Origin: Bufo bufo
Lineage: Eukaryota > Chordata > Amphibia > Anura > Bufonidae
Length of the DNA: 64,000 nucleotides
Direction: 5' to 3'
Assembly: GCF_905171765.1 (NCBI RefSeq)
Contig: NC_053393.1
Location: 71,083,371-71,147,370, forward strand
In this document: positions 11,659 through 22,603 of the stretch, one piece after another
Numbering within the stretch: position 1 is the first letter of the stretch
Layout of the letters: each line of letters starts with the position of its first letter
Program-made: the position numbers and the translations under genes
The notes under the pieces: model-generated
Database searches by the model: none
The model's input: only the letters and a program-made list of their open reading frames with translations
What the model was told of the DNA's origin: nothing

Positions 11659-13920
11659 CAGGGCCAGCGCCACCTGTAAGGCGACTTAGGCAGTCGCCTA
11701 GGGCGCAATTTAGCAGGGGGCGCCGGAACCGTGCTGTTTAAAAAAAAAAAAAACCTTGATTAAGTGGCCGGCGGCGCCCCTCATGCTCGCAACTAACTAT
11801 AGGCAGGAGTCAGGACTGTGAACACGGAGATGAGCGCTTCCATTGTGGAAGCGCTCATCTCCAGTCATCTGTATCGCCGTCCTCAGGACAGCAATACAGA
11901 TGGCTGTGCAGCAGGGGAGGGAGATGTGTGTCCCTTCCCCTTCCTCTGATAGGCTGCCGGCACTAAGCCGGCAGCCTATCAGAGGCCGGCGCCAGCGGCG
12001 CAATGACGTCATCGCGCTGCCTGAGCCCTGAGCCGTACAGCGCGGGACACAGGCCGGAAGAGGCCTGCATCGCATCACTGACATGGAGGTAAGTATAAGT
12101 TTTAGGTTTTTTTGTTGTTGTCAATACTGGTGGCTACTGGGCTGGCACATGATGGGGGCTCTGGCTACTGGAACATGATCGGGGGGGCCTATGGCTACTC
12201 GGACATGATAGGGATAGGGGGGGCCGGGGCCCTATGGCTACTGGCACATGATCGGGGGGGCCTATGGCTACTCGGACATGATAGGGATAGGGGGGGCCGG
12301 GGCCCTATGGCTACTGGGACATGATAGAGGGGCCCTATGGCTACTGGCACATGATAGGGGGCCCTATGGCTACTGGCACATGATAGGGGGGCCCTATGGC
12401 TACTGGCACATGATAGGGGGAACCCTATGGCTACTGGCACATGATAAGGGGGCCCTATGGCTACTGGCACATGATAGGGGGGCCTATGGCTACTGGCACA
12501 TGATAGGGGGGGCCCTATGGCTACTGGCACATGATAGGGGGGCCTATGGCTACTGGCACATGTTAATGGGGGGGGGGGCTCAGGCTACTGGCACATGACA
12601 GGGGGGGCTCTGGCTACTGGCACATGAGATAGGGGGCTCTGGCTACTGGCACATGAGATAGGGGGGGCTCTGGCTACTGGCACATGATATAGGGGGGGCT
12701 CTGGCTACTGGCACATGATATAGGGGGGGCTCTGGCTACTGGCACATGATATAGGGGGGCTCTGGCTACTGGCACATGATATAGGGGGGGCTCTGGCTAC
12801 TGGCACATGATATAGGGGGGGCTCTTGTTACTGACACATGATGGTGGGGGGGCTCTTATTACTGGCACATGATTGGGGGGCATCTATGAGGGCACATTTT
12901 ACTGGCACATTATTGGGGGAAATCTATGGGGCACTTATTACTGGCACATTGGGGCACTTATTACTGGCACATTATTGGTGGGCACTATAGGGGCATCTAC
13001 TGAGGCCACAAAGAACGGCTATTTTATATGGGGGCTCTGTATAGGGGCATTTTATACTGGGACACATTATGGTGGATACTATGGGGAAGGTGGGAGAGGA
13101 GTACTATGGGGTCATCTACGGGGGCACTGAGAAGGTGTTTTTTATACTTACAAATTATGGGGGACACTGAGGGCATCGCCTGGGGCACTATATATGGGGC
13201 ATTATATACTGGTACATTATGGGGGGCACTAGGAGGGAGGGGGAGAGGAGCACTATGGGGGTATTTACTGGGGGCACTATATAGGGGTATTTTATACTGG
13301 CACATTATGGGGGCACTATGGGGACATTAGCTCAACTGGGGGCATTACAAGGGGGTATTTTTTGCACATTATAAGGAGAATTATTACTCCCCCATGGTAT
13401 GACCCCCTAGTAGCAGCACCAGCCTCTCCCTGCTCTGCTATCCCTCTGCTCATTCTCCAAATCCTTATTATGAAATCTTTCTCATTAGGATAAAACACAT
13501 CAGCTCCGCCGAGCCCCGGCCAAAGTGTTGAAGTGGTGTCCGAGATCCCCAAGGGTCAAGCCAAGTAACTGTAAGTTTTCATATGAAATATGTTTATGTT
13601 ATACACATATAACAAACACTGTGCCACACAATATACAGTTTCTTCTGTAAAAGTCATCAAGTGTCATTGGGGGGGGGGGGGGAACTTATTGTTTTTCGCC
13701 CCAGGCTTGTTTCTTTAGCTATGGCTTAAGTTATGGTAGTTATTCTCCACCATTCTTAATAGGGGGCTTTATTGCAACATATAACTCTCTTTTAATTTAA
13801 ATGCTGAGAAACAGGTGGAACATATGTGATGTCATGATATGGGCAGATCATCTGATAAGGGGGGGGGGGGCAGCAATTTTTATCTTGCCTAGGGCAGCAA
13901 AAATCCTTGCATCGGACCTG
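11659..13920. mobile_element. hAT-type non-autonomous element 1, carrying a minisatellite
   Basis: The element is 2262 bp and flanked by a perfect 8-bp duplication GGTGTACT (11651-11658 and 13921-13928), the hAT hallmark. Its ends form a short imperfect inverted repeat (CAGGGCCAGCG and the complement CAGGTCCGATG). Just inside the left end is a CpG-rich segment with a hairpin at 11831-11862 (GAGCGCTTCCA / TGGAAGCGCTC), then an AGGTAAGTAT motif at 12087-12096, then the minisatellite. No transposase is present, so it depends on an enzyme from elsewhere. Confidence 0.88.
12110..13350 (+). repeat. G-rich minisatellite, unit about 30 bp
   Basis: Units of about 30-31 bp (GGCTACTGGCACATGATAGG followed by GGGGGCCCTAT or GGGGGCTCT) repeat more than 20 times to about 12,860. 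They then grade into looser units with TATTACTGGCACATTATTGG and TTTTATACTGGCACATTATG. Long G runs on the plus strand could form quadruplexes. Long ORFs on both strands here only reflect the repeat. Confidence 0.92.
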
Positions 13921-13974
13921 GGTGTACTCACTTTTGTGAGATACGGTATATATAAATGCCAGTATTAGCAAGTC

Positions 13975-14245
13975 TTAAAGGGGTTGTCTTGCCATTACAC
14001 AAGGTGTCCAGGAAACAGCATAGCAGGACAGAGCTCACTGTAAAAGTAGCTCCCATTGTAGTGCATGGGAGCTATAGAAACAGCCTAGCTTGCTTTGCTA
14101 CATTGTTTCCATAGTTCCCATGAACTACAAGGGGAGCTACAGAAATACCAGAGCGATGGCCAGCTTTACTGTTTCCCGGCCACCTGATGGTCGTGACTTA
14201 GTCTGATCTCCACTTAGTTATGGTGAGATGAGACAACCCCTTTAA
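13975..14245. mobile_element. Small TTAA MITE
   Basis: This 271-bp element has inverted ends TTAAAGGGGTTGTCTTGCC and the complement of GAGATGAGACAACCCCTTTAA, with TTAA at both borders. It contains an inner palindrome around GCTCCCATTG and CATGGGAGCTA. No gene. Confidence 0.8.
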
Positions 14246-14345
14246 CAAAAATAGTATATCACAGTATATGATGCAACATTGGTCTTAGTGTTGCCCTCCC
14301 TTTTTTTTTTAGCACTTGGATCTGCCTTTGCATTGTTTTAGCCAT

Positions 14346-14808
14346 TGTGGGGATTTGCTCTGGTAGACAGGCTTGTAGACGCAGTATAGAGGCAACGACA
14401 ACGTCTTTAACTTAAATAAACACATAAGGATAAGCAAAACAAAAAGTCAGTTTCAAGGAAAACAGTCACCTTGAGTTTGGTGTTTGTTCACACCATGCAG
14501 CAATGCAGAAGTCCTTGGACATAGCAGAAACCACCTGCTCTCACGCCAACAAGGTAGCAGGCCTTTACCCAGGCCCAAACTCCTAGGTCCCAACACAGAG
14601 ACTGACAGAGCTTCACTGTCAGAGAGGAGTAAATTCCTACCACCTGACAGTGCTGCCTGTGTTTTATAGCCCAAACCAAGACGTGGCCTGGAACGTGGGG
14701 AGAAGCCACCCACCCTGCACTTTGGCTGCTCCCAGTAAGAGCCGGCCTGGATCAGCTTTACAGCCATACTTACCTTCCGTCAATGACGGACCCTTGCGCC
14801 TTCCTACA
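14346..14808 (-). repeat. 3' LTR of the gypsy element
   Basis: This 463-bp LTR is the 3' copy in the element's orientation. It lacks about 60 bp present in the other LTR near its CTTCCTACA end and has a small insertion (near 14620-14650) the other lacks, so the insertion is considerably older than the one at 3664-7853. ATACTTACCT lies at 14766-14775. Confidence 0.87.
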
Positions 14809-15300
14809 TACCCAGGACAGGGCATCCGCGTTTCCCTGTAAGCGGCCTGTCCTGTGTTCCACTGAGAACTTAAAGTTCTGTAACGACAAGAACCATCTGG
14901 TGACCCGAGCATTCCTCTCTTTGGCTTGGCTCATCCACTTGAGAGGGGAGTGGTCGGTCACCAGATGGAACTTTCTCCTCAACAGATAATAGCGGACTCG
15001 AGTGCCCATTTGATGGCCAGGCACTCTCTCTCCACTATACTGTACATAATCTTGGCTGGGGTAAGCTTTCGGCTCAGGAAAACAACAGGATGTTCCTCCC
15101 TATTGATGTCCTGAGAGAGTACAGCTCCGAGGCCTACTTCAGAGGCATTGGTCTGTACCACAAATTCCCTCTTGAAGTCAGGTGTCACCAATACCGGGGA
15201 CCCACACAGGGCAGACTTCAAAGCAAAGAAAGCCTTTTTCGCCTGTTCATTCCACTGAACCGTGACTGACTTCCCTTCAAAAGGCTTGTCAATGGTGCGG
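14770..15300 (-). pseudogene. Gypsy RNase H domain, decayed
   Basis: This is the RNase H part of pol, which would degrade the RNA of the RNA-DNA hybrid. Two pieces are readable. 15221-14979 begins with SALCGSPVLVTPDF and FVVQTNASEVGLGAVLSQ, where the usual TDAS catalytic motif reads TNAS, followed by FLSRKL and ERECLAIKWAL. 15024-14770 holds KFHLVTDHSPLKWM and ends with GNADALS. Frames change near 15300 and near 15000. The domain ends right at the 3' LTR, with no integrase after it, which is key to the gene-order argument. Confidence 0.88.
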
Positions 15301-16289
15301 CGACTGTAGCAAAATTAGGTACAAACCTCATATAGTACCCCACCATACCCAGGAACGACTTTACTTGCCGAGTAGTGACAGGTCGGGGCCAATTCCTAAT
15401 TGCCTCAATTTTGTTCACCTGAGGTTTGATCATTCTGCGCCCAATTACATACCCCAGGTACTTGGTCTCTTCTAACCCTATCGCGCACTTTTTTGGGTTA
15501 GCGGTTAAGCCAGCCTTCCTAAGGGATTCCACTACAGCCTGTACTTTAGATAGGTGACTTTCCCAGTCGGTGCTATGGATAACGATATCGTCCAGGTACA
15601 CCGAAGGGTACCGACGATGTGTGCGTAGTACAACGTCCATTAGCCTTTGAAACGTGACGAGACCGCCATGTAGACCAAAGGGTAATACCTTTTACTGATA
15701 CAGCCCCTCTAGTGTGATGAAAGCTGTTTTCTCCTTGGCAGCCTCCATCAAGGGTACCTGCCAGTACCCTTTGGTGAGGTCCAACACAGAAAAATACCGG
15801 GCTTGGCCTAACTTCTCAATAAGCTCATCTTCTCGGGGCATAGGATATGCGTCAAACTTGGACACCTCATTCAGTTTGCGGAAGTCGTTAGAGAACCGCA
15901 ATGTCCCATCCGGCTTGGGTATTAAGACTATCGGACTGGCCTATTCACTTTTTGACTCCTCGATGACACCTAGCTGGAGCATTAACTGCACTTCCTCCGC
16001 GATGGCTTGTCGTTGAGCCTCGGGTACCCGGTACAGTTTTAACCGGACTTTTGCCTGAGGCTCAGTGATAATGTCATGCCGGATTATGGACGTCCGTCCA
16101 GGGAGGTCCGAGAACACATCCGTGTTCCGACTAATGAACTCCCTGGCTTCCTGAGCCTGTTTAGAGGAGAGACTGTCAGCAATTTTTACTGTGGCAGCCG
16201 CTTCCCTTGTTACAGACAGAGGGGCCGAAACCGCTTCCCCTAAGAACCCTGGTCGTGGGCTGTCTTCCGTACAGGTTTCCCTATCTCTC
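15218..16289 (-). pseudogene. Gypsy reverse transcriptase domain, two in-frame stops
   Basis: This would copy the element's RNA into DNA. One frame carries the domain from the integrase C terminus onward. Motifs include LMLQLGVIEES, PSPIV-like text directly after a TAG at 15941-15943 (in a position where the family has Trp), LRFSNDFRKLNEV, YFSVLDLTKGYWQVPL, a TAA at 15692-15694 after LEGLYQ, then the catalytic box VYLDDIVIHS, and GLTANPKKCAIG with YLGYVIG. Only the two stops and a frameshift near 15300 break it, so the domain is well preserved. Confidence 0.9.
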
Positions 16290-17640
16290 CATTGTTTGAG
16301 CAGATTCACATGGTACACCTGCTCCAGCTTTCGCCTCCCTGGCTGGTGTACCTTGTAATCTACCTCTCCAATTTTTTTAAGTACCTCGTAGGGCCCCTGC
16401 CACCTAGCTAGGAACTTACTGTCTACAGTCGGTACCAGAACCAACACCCGATCACCCTGGTTAAAATTCCGGACCCAGGCCTGGCTTGCTGTGCTGCCTC
16501 CATATGCTCCCTAACCAGAGGTAACACTGTTTCCATCCATCCTTGCATCTGGGTGACGTATTCAACAACACTTTTGTGCAGTGTGGGTTGTTGTTCCCAC
16601 GCATCTTTGGCCACGTCCAACAGACCACGAGAGTGTCTGCTGTATAGCAGTTTGAAGGGCGAGAACCCAGTAGAGGCCTGGGGCACCTCTCGCACTGGGA
16701 ACATGAGATAGGGCAGAAGAAGGTCCCAGTCCCTCCCATCCTTAGACACTACTCTTTTTAACATATTTTTTTATGTTTGATTAAACCTCTCTACCAGGCC
16801 ATCCGTTTGCGGATGATACACGGACGTTCGTAACTGTTTTATGTGGATCAACTTACAGAGTTCCCTCATGACCTTGGACATAAACGGGGTCCCTTGGTCA
16901 GTCACAACCTCCTTAGGCAGGCCCACTCGAGAAAACATCTCCATTAACTCCTTAGCTATGAGTTTGGCTGATGTATGATGCAGTCGCACCGCCTCCGGGT
17001 ACCGAGTGGCGTAGTCGAGGATGACCAGGATGTGTTGGTGCCCTCTAGAGGACTTCGGTACTTGGCCTATGAGATACATAGCGATCTGCTCGAATGGAAC
17101 CTCAGTAATCGGGAGAGGGACCAGAGGACTACGGAAATTGTGGCTGGGGGCTGGTTATCTGGCAGGTTGGGCAAGACTTGCAATACTCTTCCACCTCTCT
17201 GAACATACTGGGCCAGTAGAACCTCTGTAGAATCCGGTCCTGGGTTTTCTGCTGGCCCAGGTGTCCCCCAAGATCATGTTGGTGGGCTAACTCCAACATG
17301 AACTTGCAATACGCCTTGGGCACCACCAGCTGTTCAATATGCTTACCCCGTAGTTGATTTACCTGGTACAGCATCTCCTGTTGAACCACAAAACGGGGGA
17401 ACATAGACTCGGCCCCCGGTTGTTGCGGCTCACCCTCAACTACTACCACATTCTCCCAGGCTCGGGATAGAGGCGGGTTCTGGTGCTGTGCTGTACCAAA
17501 ATTATCTCCGGAGACGTTGAGGTCTGCCAACTCCGGACCCGGTGGCAAGTCCTCCACGTCTCCCACCATCATACTTAGCGGGGTTGTCTCCCCCTCTTTC
17601 ACCAAAGTGGCGATCACCCCTACCGCTGGCCCTTCGGACT
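16290..17640 (-). pseudogene. Gypsy integrase, upstream of RT
   Basis: This would insert the DNA copy into the genome. The N-terminal zinc domain is HHCC: the pair of His in HDLGGH and the CPTC pair (about 17280-17160). The core (17079-16771) has LDYATRYPEA, VTDQGTPFMS and LVERFNQ with 35 residues between the second Asp and the Glu, the D,D35E pattern. A TAA at 16771-16773 interrupts it just after FNQT, and the same frame continues to about 16423. The C-terminal chromovirus-style GPY/F module is in FLARWQGPYEVLKKIG (about 16410-16360). At least two frameshifts occur (near 17130 and 16440). Confidence 0.9.
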
Positions 17641-19828
17641 CAGGTTCCCAGGGTGCTGGTCTCCCCCCCGAGCCGGACCACTCTGCTGGGGTTACGTCTG
17701 TCTCCCAGGTATCGGTAACTTTCGTATTCCGCCATAGTGCCGGGAAAGTCTCTCTCAATTATGAGTTTATGCTCTAATTTTGTGGCGACGGCCACCTCAT
17801 GAGTCCACCTGCCAGCCACCGTTGATAGAGCGACCAGGGCGGTGGGATAGACCTTTAAGTCTCCATGAATACACACTACGCCGACCTTTCGGCCAGTATA
17901 CTCGGCGGGCCGTACAAGGGCAGCTCTTACCAGGGACACCAGGCTCCCTGAATCCAGCAGAGCCACCGCCAGAGTGTCCCCCACTTTCACCTGGCACAGG
18001 TGGCTATTGTCTATAGTCTCTGAGGTTTCTGTGGCACACAACTTCCTGGCATATAGTGAGTGGTGGTAGCCACAGTTGGTGTCCATGGGTTCACCCCGAT
18101 GGGGACAGTCGGCCCTTATGTGTCCAGGCTCCTGACATCGCCAGCAGACCACCGGGGCTGGGTCTACAGGGTGTACGTCCCAGGCGGGTTTGGCTTGCAC
18201 CGGCCGCCGGGTCTGGGGTGGAGATTTCCGGGGTTTGACTGGCCCCCTCCCAAAAGAACCCCCCCGTAGATTTCTGGTGGCCTCGTAGCTCTCCACCAGG
18301 TCGACCATCTCCAAGGCATTACCCAGAGACCGATCCAGTGCTGGAGGGGGTACTCCAAAGCCCTCCAGAACACATCCGCCAAGAGACGGTCCAGCATAGC
18401 AATGGGGGTCAGTACGTCAGGCTGCATCCATTTTTGCAAACGGTGTAACAGGTCATAATACTGCGGTCTGGCGGGTTCAATTCCCACTGATGCACTCGCT
18501 GGGCCCGGACCAACACATTCACCCCCAGTCTCGCCAGGATCTCACCTTTTACAGTCAGGTAGTCGGTCGCTTGATCATCGGGGAGATCGAAAAAAACGGA
18601 GCGACGACCTCAACCCACTGGTCTCGGGGTAACTTTTCCCTGACGTCCACCTTTTCGAACACTGCCAGATAGGTCTCGACGTCATCCAAGGGGGTCATCT
18701 TAGGGATCACCGCACGGACAGCTTTCCGGGCATCGTGGACGTTCAGGGATGCTCCTGCCGCTTGCAATGCCATCACATGTTGCAATAGCAGCTGGTTAGT
18801 TTCCTGCTGCTGCTTGTTAGCCTCCCACTGCTGCAAGTTAGCCTCTACGTGTCACGGCCTATGGTGTGCTTAGTGACATTTTCCTTCATTTGGTTGCCCG
18901 TGACTACGTTTGGTGTTGTATGCATGTGGTGGTAGTGTCTCGGCCTTCTGGCTGATCCCCAGGACATGGTTGCCACGCATGCCGTTGCCCGCGGCAACAG
19001 GTGAAGTCTGTGTTTATGTGTGTACTTCCCCTTTAAGTGGCCGTCTTCCCTTGCCTTGTGTTGGAAGGGTTAACTTCCTTCCTAGTATGTGTGCACTGGG
19101 TGTTTCTGTGTGTGGGTGTGGCTACATGGGCTATAAAGCCTCAGTTTAGATCAGTAGTCTGAGGGGTACTTCAGCCATGGCTAGCTGGAGTCATGCTCCT
19201 GTGATATACCATCTGCCAGTGGGGGCCACCCTTGTGGTCATAGCTTATGTTTCATGGTGTTATGAAGGTGTGTTTTTCGGTCTCTTTATTTATTGCAGCT
19301 TATGGTTTCCTGGGTTCCCGTGTGATTTGTGGTGTGTGCTGTGTTTCTTGTGTTGTTGTGGACAGCAGCACTTGCACATGGGTTCCAGGCTGTGTGTCTG
19401 TGGCAGGTAGGTGTGGTTCTTGTTTCACTTACCTGCCATTGCCATATGTCTGTTTATGTTTCCCCTTTCTTTGTAGCTTGGCCAGTGAGACTCCTGTTCC
19501 TCCGCATCTAGCAGGAACAGGTCGTCTTACCCTGCTCCTAGTCTAGGGCCACCCTGAGGGCTAGAAGGGACTTCAAGGTTCCGGAGTATGAGCCCTCCCA
19601 CCATCAGGGTCGGCTCATACGGCTAGGAGACAGGGTCAGAATTAGGGATTGATAGGATGTGACCTGCTCCCTGATTCCTGTCCTGGCCTCGCATCGACCA
19701 ACATCCTCTGTCATCGCACGGCTGAGGTTTTTCCCCATCCTCAGCAGTGACACTACGAGGGCCTTCACGACCGCCTCCATTTTGTCAGGGGACACGGGTC
19801 GTAACCTTGCTGGCTTAATGTAGGACAT
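17641..19828 (-). pseudogene. Gypsy gag and protease, interrupted by a solo LTR
   Basis: Gag would form the particle and protease would mature it. Gag starts near 19828 or at an internal ATG (MEAVVKAL) at about 19780. It is broken by the solo LTR at 18850-19752; removing that insertion and one copy of the target duplication restores the frame. It continues with a Gln-rich stretch (QQWEANKQQQET), SLNVHDARKAVRAVIPKMTP and a capsid-like ETYLAVFEKV. A frameshift near 18590 follows, and another before 18314. A CCHC zinc knuckle (CWRCQEPGHIRADC) lies at 18146-18105, and the protease motif ALLDSGSLVSLV has its Asp near 17954. Confidence 0.87.
18850..19752 (+). repeat. Solo LTR inside gypsy gag
   Basis: The sequence starts TGTCACGGCC and ends CAGTGACA and is bracketed by a perfect 5-bp duplication CTACG (18845-18849 and 19753-19757). 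It is 903 bp with no internal coding region, so it is best read as the remnant of recombination between two LTRs. A TATAAA box at 19132-19137 suggests that the LTR promoter points to the plus strand. It does not match the gypsy LTRs around it, so it comes from a different family. Confidence 0.88.
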
Positions 19829-19889
19829 GCACTTGTGCTGGGGGAAAAAATTTTTTTTTCGGCCTTCAGGCCTGCCTCACTGCGTTTGC

Positions 19890-19904
19890 CCGCATCCGAC
19901 ACCA
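19890..19904 (-). promoter_or_regulatory. Gypsy primer-binding site
   Basis: On the minus strand, TGGTGTCGGATGCGG begins two bases after the 5' LTR ends (...CCCCACA). A leading TGG pairs with tRNA CCA ends, and the position is right for initiating minus-strand DNA synthesis. The tRNA is not identified. Confidence 0.7.
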
Positions 19905-19906
19905 AT

Positions 19907-20430
19907 TGTGGGGATTTGCTCTGGTAGACAGGCTTGCGGATGCAGTATAGAGGCAACGACAACGTCTTTAACTTAAACAGTTCGGTGTTTATTCACACAT
20001 AAGGATAAGCAAAACAAAAAGTCAATTTCAAGGAAAACAGTCACCTTGAGTCTGGTGTTTGTTCACACCATGCAGCAATGCAAAAGTCCTTGGACATAGC
20101 AGAAACCACCTGCTCTCACGCCAACAAGGTAGCAGGCCTTTACCCAAGCCCAAACTCCCAGGTCCCAACACAGAGATTGACACAGCTTCACTGACAGTGC
20201 TGCCTGTGTTTTATAGCCCAAACCAAGACCCGGCCTGGAACGTGGGGAGAAGCCACCCGCGCTGCACTTTGGCTGCTCACAGTAAGAGTCGGCCCGGATC
20301 AGCTTTACAGCCATACTAAATAGTAAAACCATGTCAGCCAGCACTAGCTGCCGCTGACACATGAAATTACCGGCTCTTACCTCACCGCAGCCAGTAATCT
20401 CAGTGACACTTACCCTTGCGCCTTCCTACA
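19907..20430 (-). repeat. 5' LTR of the gypsy element
   Basis: This 524-bp copy holds the element's promoter region. It differs from the 3' LTR by substitutions and two indels, including a segment (ATGTCAGCCAGCACTAGCTG, about 20330-20350) missing from the other copy. Confidence 0.87.
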
Positions 20431-20474
20431 CCATACAGAAATATATGCGTGTATTTATATGCAATCTAAAGACT

Positions 20475-20740
20475 TTTTGGTGGCTCAGTGGTTAGCACTG
20501 GTGTTTTGCAGCGGTTGGGTCCTAGGTTGAAATCTGACCAAGGACAATATCTGCATGGAGTTTGTATGTTGTCCTCTTGTTTGTGGGGGTTTCCTCTGGG
20601 TTCTCTGGTTTCCTCCCACACTCCAAAGACATACTGATAGGGAACTTAGATTGTGAGCCCCATTGGGGACAGTGAGAGATGATAATGTCTGTAAAGTGCT
20701 GCGGAATATATCAGCACTATATAAGTGAGTAAATCATGTA
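20475..20740 (+). repeat. tRNA-derived SINE
   Basis: The 5' part has RNA polymerase III promoter boxes: A box TGGCTCAGTGG at about 20480-20490 and B box GGTTGAAATCT at 20525-20535. The body contains TTTCCTCCCACACTCCAAAG, GATTGTGAGCCCC and AAAGTGCTGCGG, and the tail is GCACTATATAAGTGAGTAAA. This is a tRNA-derived SINE layout that I recognise from amphibian genomes. It is non-coding and copied by LINE machinery. Confidence 0.87.
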
Positions 20741-22209
20741 GTCATGAGTTTTATACATACTTATTTAACACATGCTGATTTAAAATAATATGAATATACC
20801 CATGGCAGATGAACATTATGTGGTTGTATGAATATTTATATTATACTGTAATATTTATTTTAATTCTTTATACCTCATTTATGAATTGCATCCATCTACT
20901 GTCTATATATGGGTATTTCAAGGTGTAATATAGATTATTTGGAATCAGATTTGTCATTTTGTGCAAGTGTATAAATATATTTAGTAGGTTGTGTTGTTTG
21001 CATTGCTTTAAATGGGTTTGCCATGATTAAGGTAAAAACTATATAGTACATGACAATCTCTTTCTTTTCTTTGCCAACTTTGTTTCTATTGACGCCTTAC
21101 AATAGGTAAAATACAGTATAAAGTATAAGAGTACATATGACAAATGGTTGAAATCGTCCAGGTACAGTGGACAAAAAGACAAGAATCGATATCAAAAGGT
21201 CTCTCTCGACGATTATAGTTATGTTATTTGAACGAGTGTCCCATGCTGACCAGATTTTTATGAACTTAGCAGTGGTACAGTGTAGAAGGGCCATAGAATA
21301 TTACAAGGAACGTAAATCCTGTATACGGGTATCATATCTCCACTCAGAGCTGGGCGTCTCCAAGAGAGATCAATTAAGCACTTAGCGGCGGTTAGTATAT
21401 AGAGGAGCAGCCTGGCACCAGAACCCCGAAGACGCTTGGGAACAACATTAAATGTAAGTACCAACGGGTCTCTGGGAATCCCTCTATCAAAAACTGTAAT
21501 AATTGGGTCTCCTCAGTCCAGTAAAAACGCATAGCTGGACATTCCAAAAAAAAGTAAAATGATTACGCATTCTGGGAAGGGCATCTCAACAGGAGTCCAG
21601 GAAGCCGGGTTCAGAGCATGTAGAAGTTCTGGATTATGCATTAAGATCTTAGGCTCTGGACCACTTCTGCATGTAAAGGTGCTTATAGTTGACAGGAAAG
21701 CAGGAAAGTCTGATGAAAGTAGAAGCTTATATATGTCTGATATAAGACCTTGAGTTGAGGGTCCACGTAGAAAAATTTGAACAAAAAGAGATAGAGATGG
21801 CAAGGCCAGGGAACCCAACACACTTCAGCAGTAATGCCATGTTCTCTGATAATAGAAGGCCGAGTTCCGCAGAAGAGGGTACTTAGAACTAATGTCTGAA
21901 AAGAAAAGGAGGTGGTCTGAATATGGGGAACCAGCCCTGTACCTTCCATGGATCCAGAGATTGTCCCATTCATTGCTCCAGTTGCTCTGCTAGATATATT
22001 TAAAGCTGGTAACTTTTCTCAGGGGGCATGTCTTTTCTTCTGCAGCCCTCTCCCTGTAAGTGTCACAGAAGATAGGGCTTAATTTGCGGTAAAGCACATG
22101 CTCAGTAATTGGCTTATGTGGCACATTCTGGCTAACACAGAACCCAGCATTAAAGAGGTTTTCTGGAAATAAATAACTTTTAAGCATTGCCCCAAGCCTG
22201 CCTCTGCTA
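20741..22209. other. No gene recognised; diverged repeat-like DNA
   Basis: Coding signals are weak, with no ORF I can assign. About 21,930-22,060 (CCAGCCCTG, CATGGATCCAGAGATTG, CATTCATTGCTCCAGTTG, CTGCAGCCCTCTCCCTGTAA) matches 31,306-31,450, so a dispersed repeat is present. About 21,100-21,900 has the feel of an old retroelement tail, but no motif settles it. Confidence 0.35.
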
Positions 22210-22603
22210 TTTAGAGAGGTTGTCCAGCTTTTAGGACTTTATTTTTTATAGCAGCCTGTTGAAAAAAATCATGCTCACCTGCTCATCGACGCTCTTTTCC
22301 ACCTCCTGCCTTTGTTCAGCGGGCCTCCAGGCCTCGTCCTGTAAACTTCCAGATGGATAAGAATTACGTGCATCAATGCTGCCAATGACTGGCCTCAGTG
22401 GTGACATGTCCCCAACAGTAATATGCCTTTTGGGGACATGTCATTGGCTGCAGCGGCACACGTGACCCTGCCCGTCCAGAAGTTTACATGACAGGAACTG
22501 GAAGACTGCTGAGCGGAGCATGGGATACAGAACGGAGCAGGGAGCAAGTGAGTGTGAACTGAATTTTAAAAAAGCCCAAAAATCTGGACAAACCCTTTAA
22601 TGT
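22210..22603. mobile_element. Diverged MITE with GTTGTCCAG-type ends
   Basis: The ends are inverted: AGAGGTTGTCCAGCTTTT on the left and the complement of AAATCTGGACAAACCCTTTA on the right. The interior has an inverted pair around TGACCTCAGTGG / ACATGTCATTGGC. The right border fits a TTAA-type element; the left border is eroded. Confidence 0.55.

Larger units (their letters stand above)
10037..13946 (+). mobile_element. Tc1/mariner element C, split by a hAT element
   Basis: The left end (CAGTATATGAGTATACAAAAG, TA at 10035-10036) and the right end (CTCACTTTTGTGAGATACGG, TA at 13947-13948) are inverted partners; AGTGAGTACACCCC is shared. Removing the hAT insertion (2262 bp plus one 8-bp duplication) leaves about 1.64 kb, the normal Tc1 size. 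The hAT element sits inside the right inverted repeat. Only six bases (TATATA) separate this element from element B. Confidence 0.9.
14346..20430 (-). mobile_element. Ty3/gypsy retrotransposon, Gmr1-like gene order
   Basis: LTRs at 14346-14808 and 19907-20430 both start TGTGGGGATTTGCTC and end CTTCCTACA (plus-strand view), with a 4-bp repeat CCAT outside each end (14342-14345, 20431-20434). Reading the minus strand from the 5' LTR, the order is gag, protease, integrase, reverse transcriptase, RNase H, 3' LTR. Integrase before RT is the arrangement described for the Gmr1 group of deuterostome Ty3/gypsy elements, unlike the usual gypsy order. The genes hold several stops and frameshifts, and a solo LTR sits inside gag, so it is dead. 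Confidence 0.9.

Noticed and set aside
12112..13330. Plus- and minus-strand ORFs of 80-116 codons
   Set aside because: Products of the 30-bp minisatellite inside hAT element 1.
20480..20540. Possible functional tRNA gene
   Set aside because: The A and B boxes belong to a SINE head; the rest of the sequence does not fold as a tRNA and continues into the SINE body.
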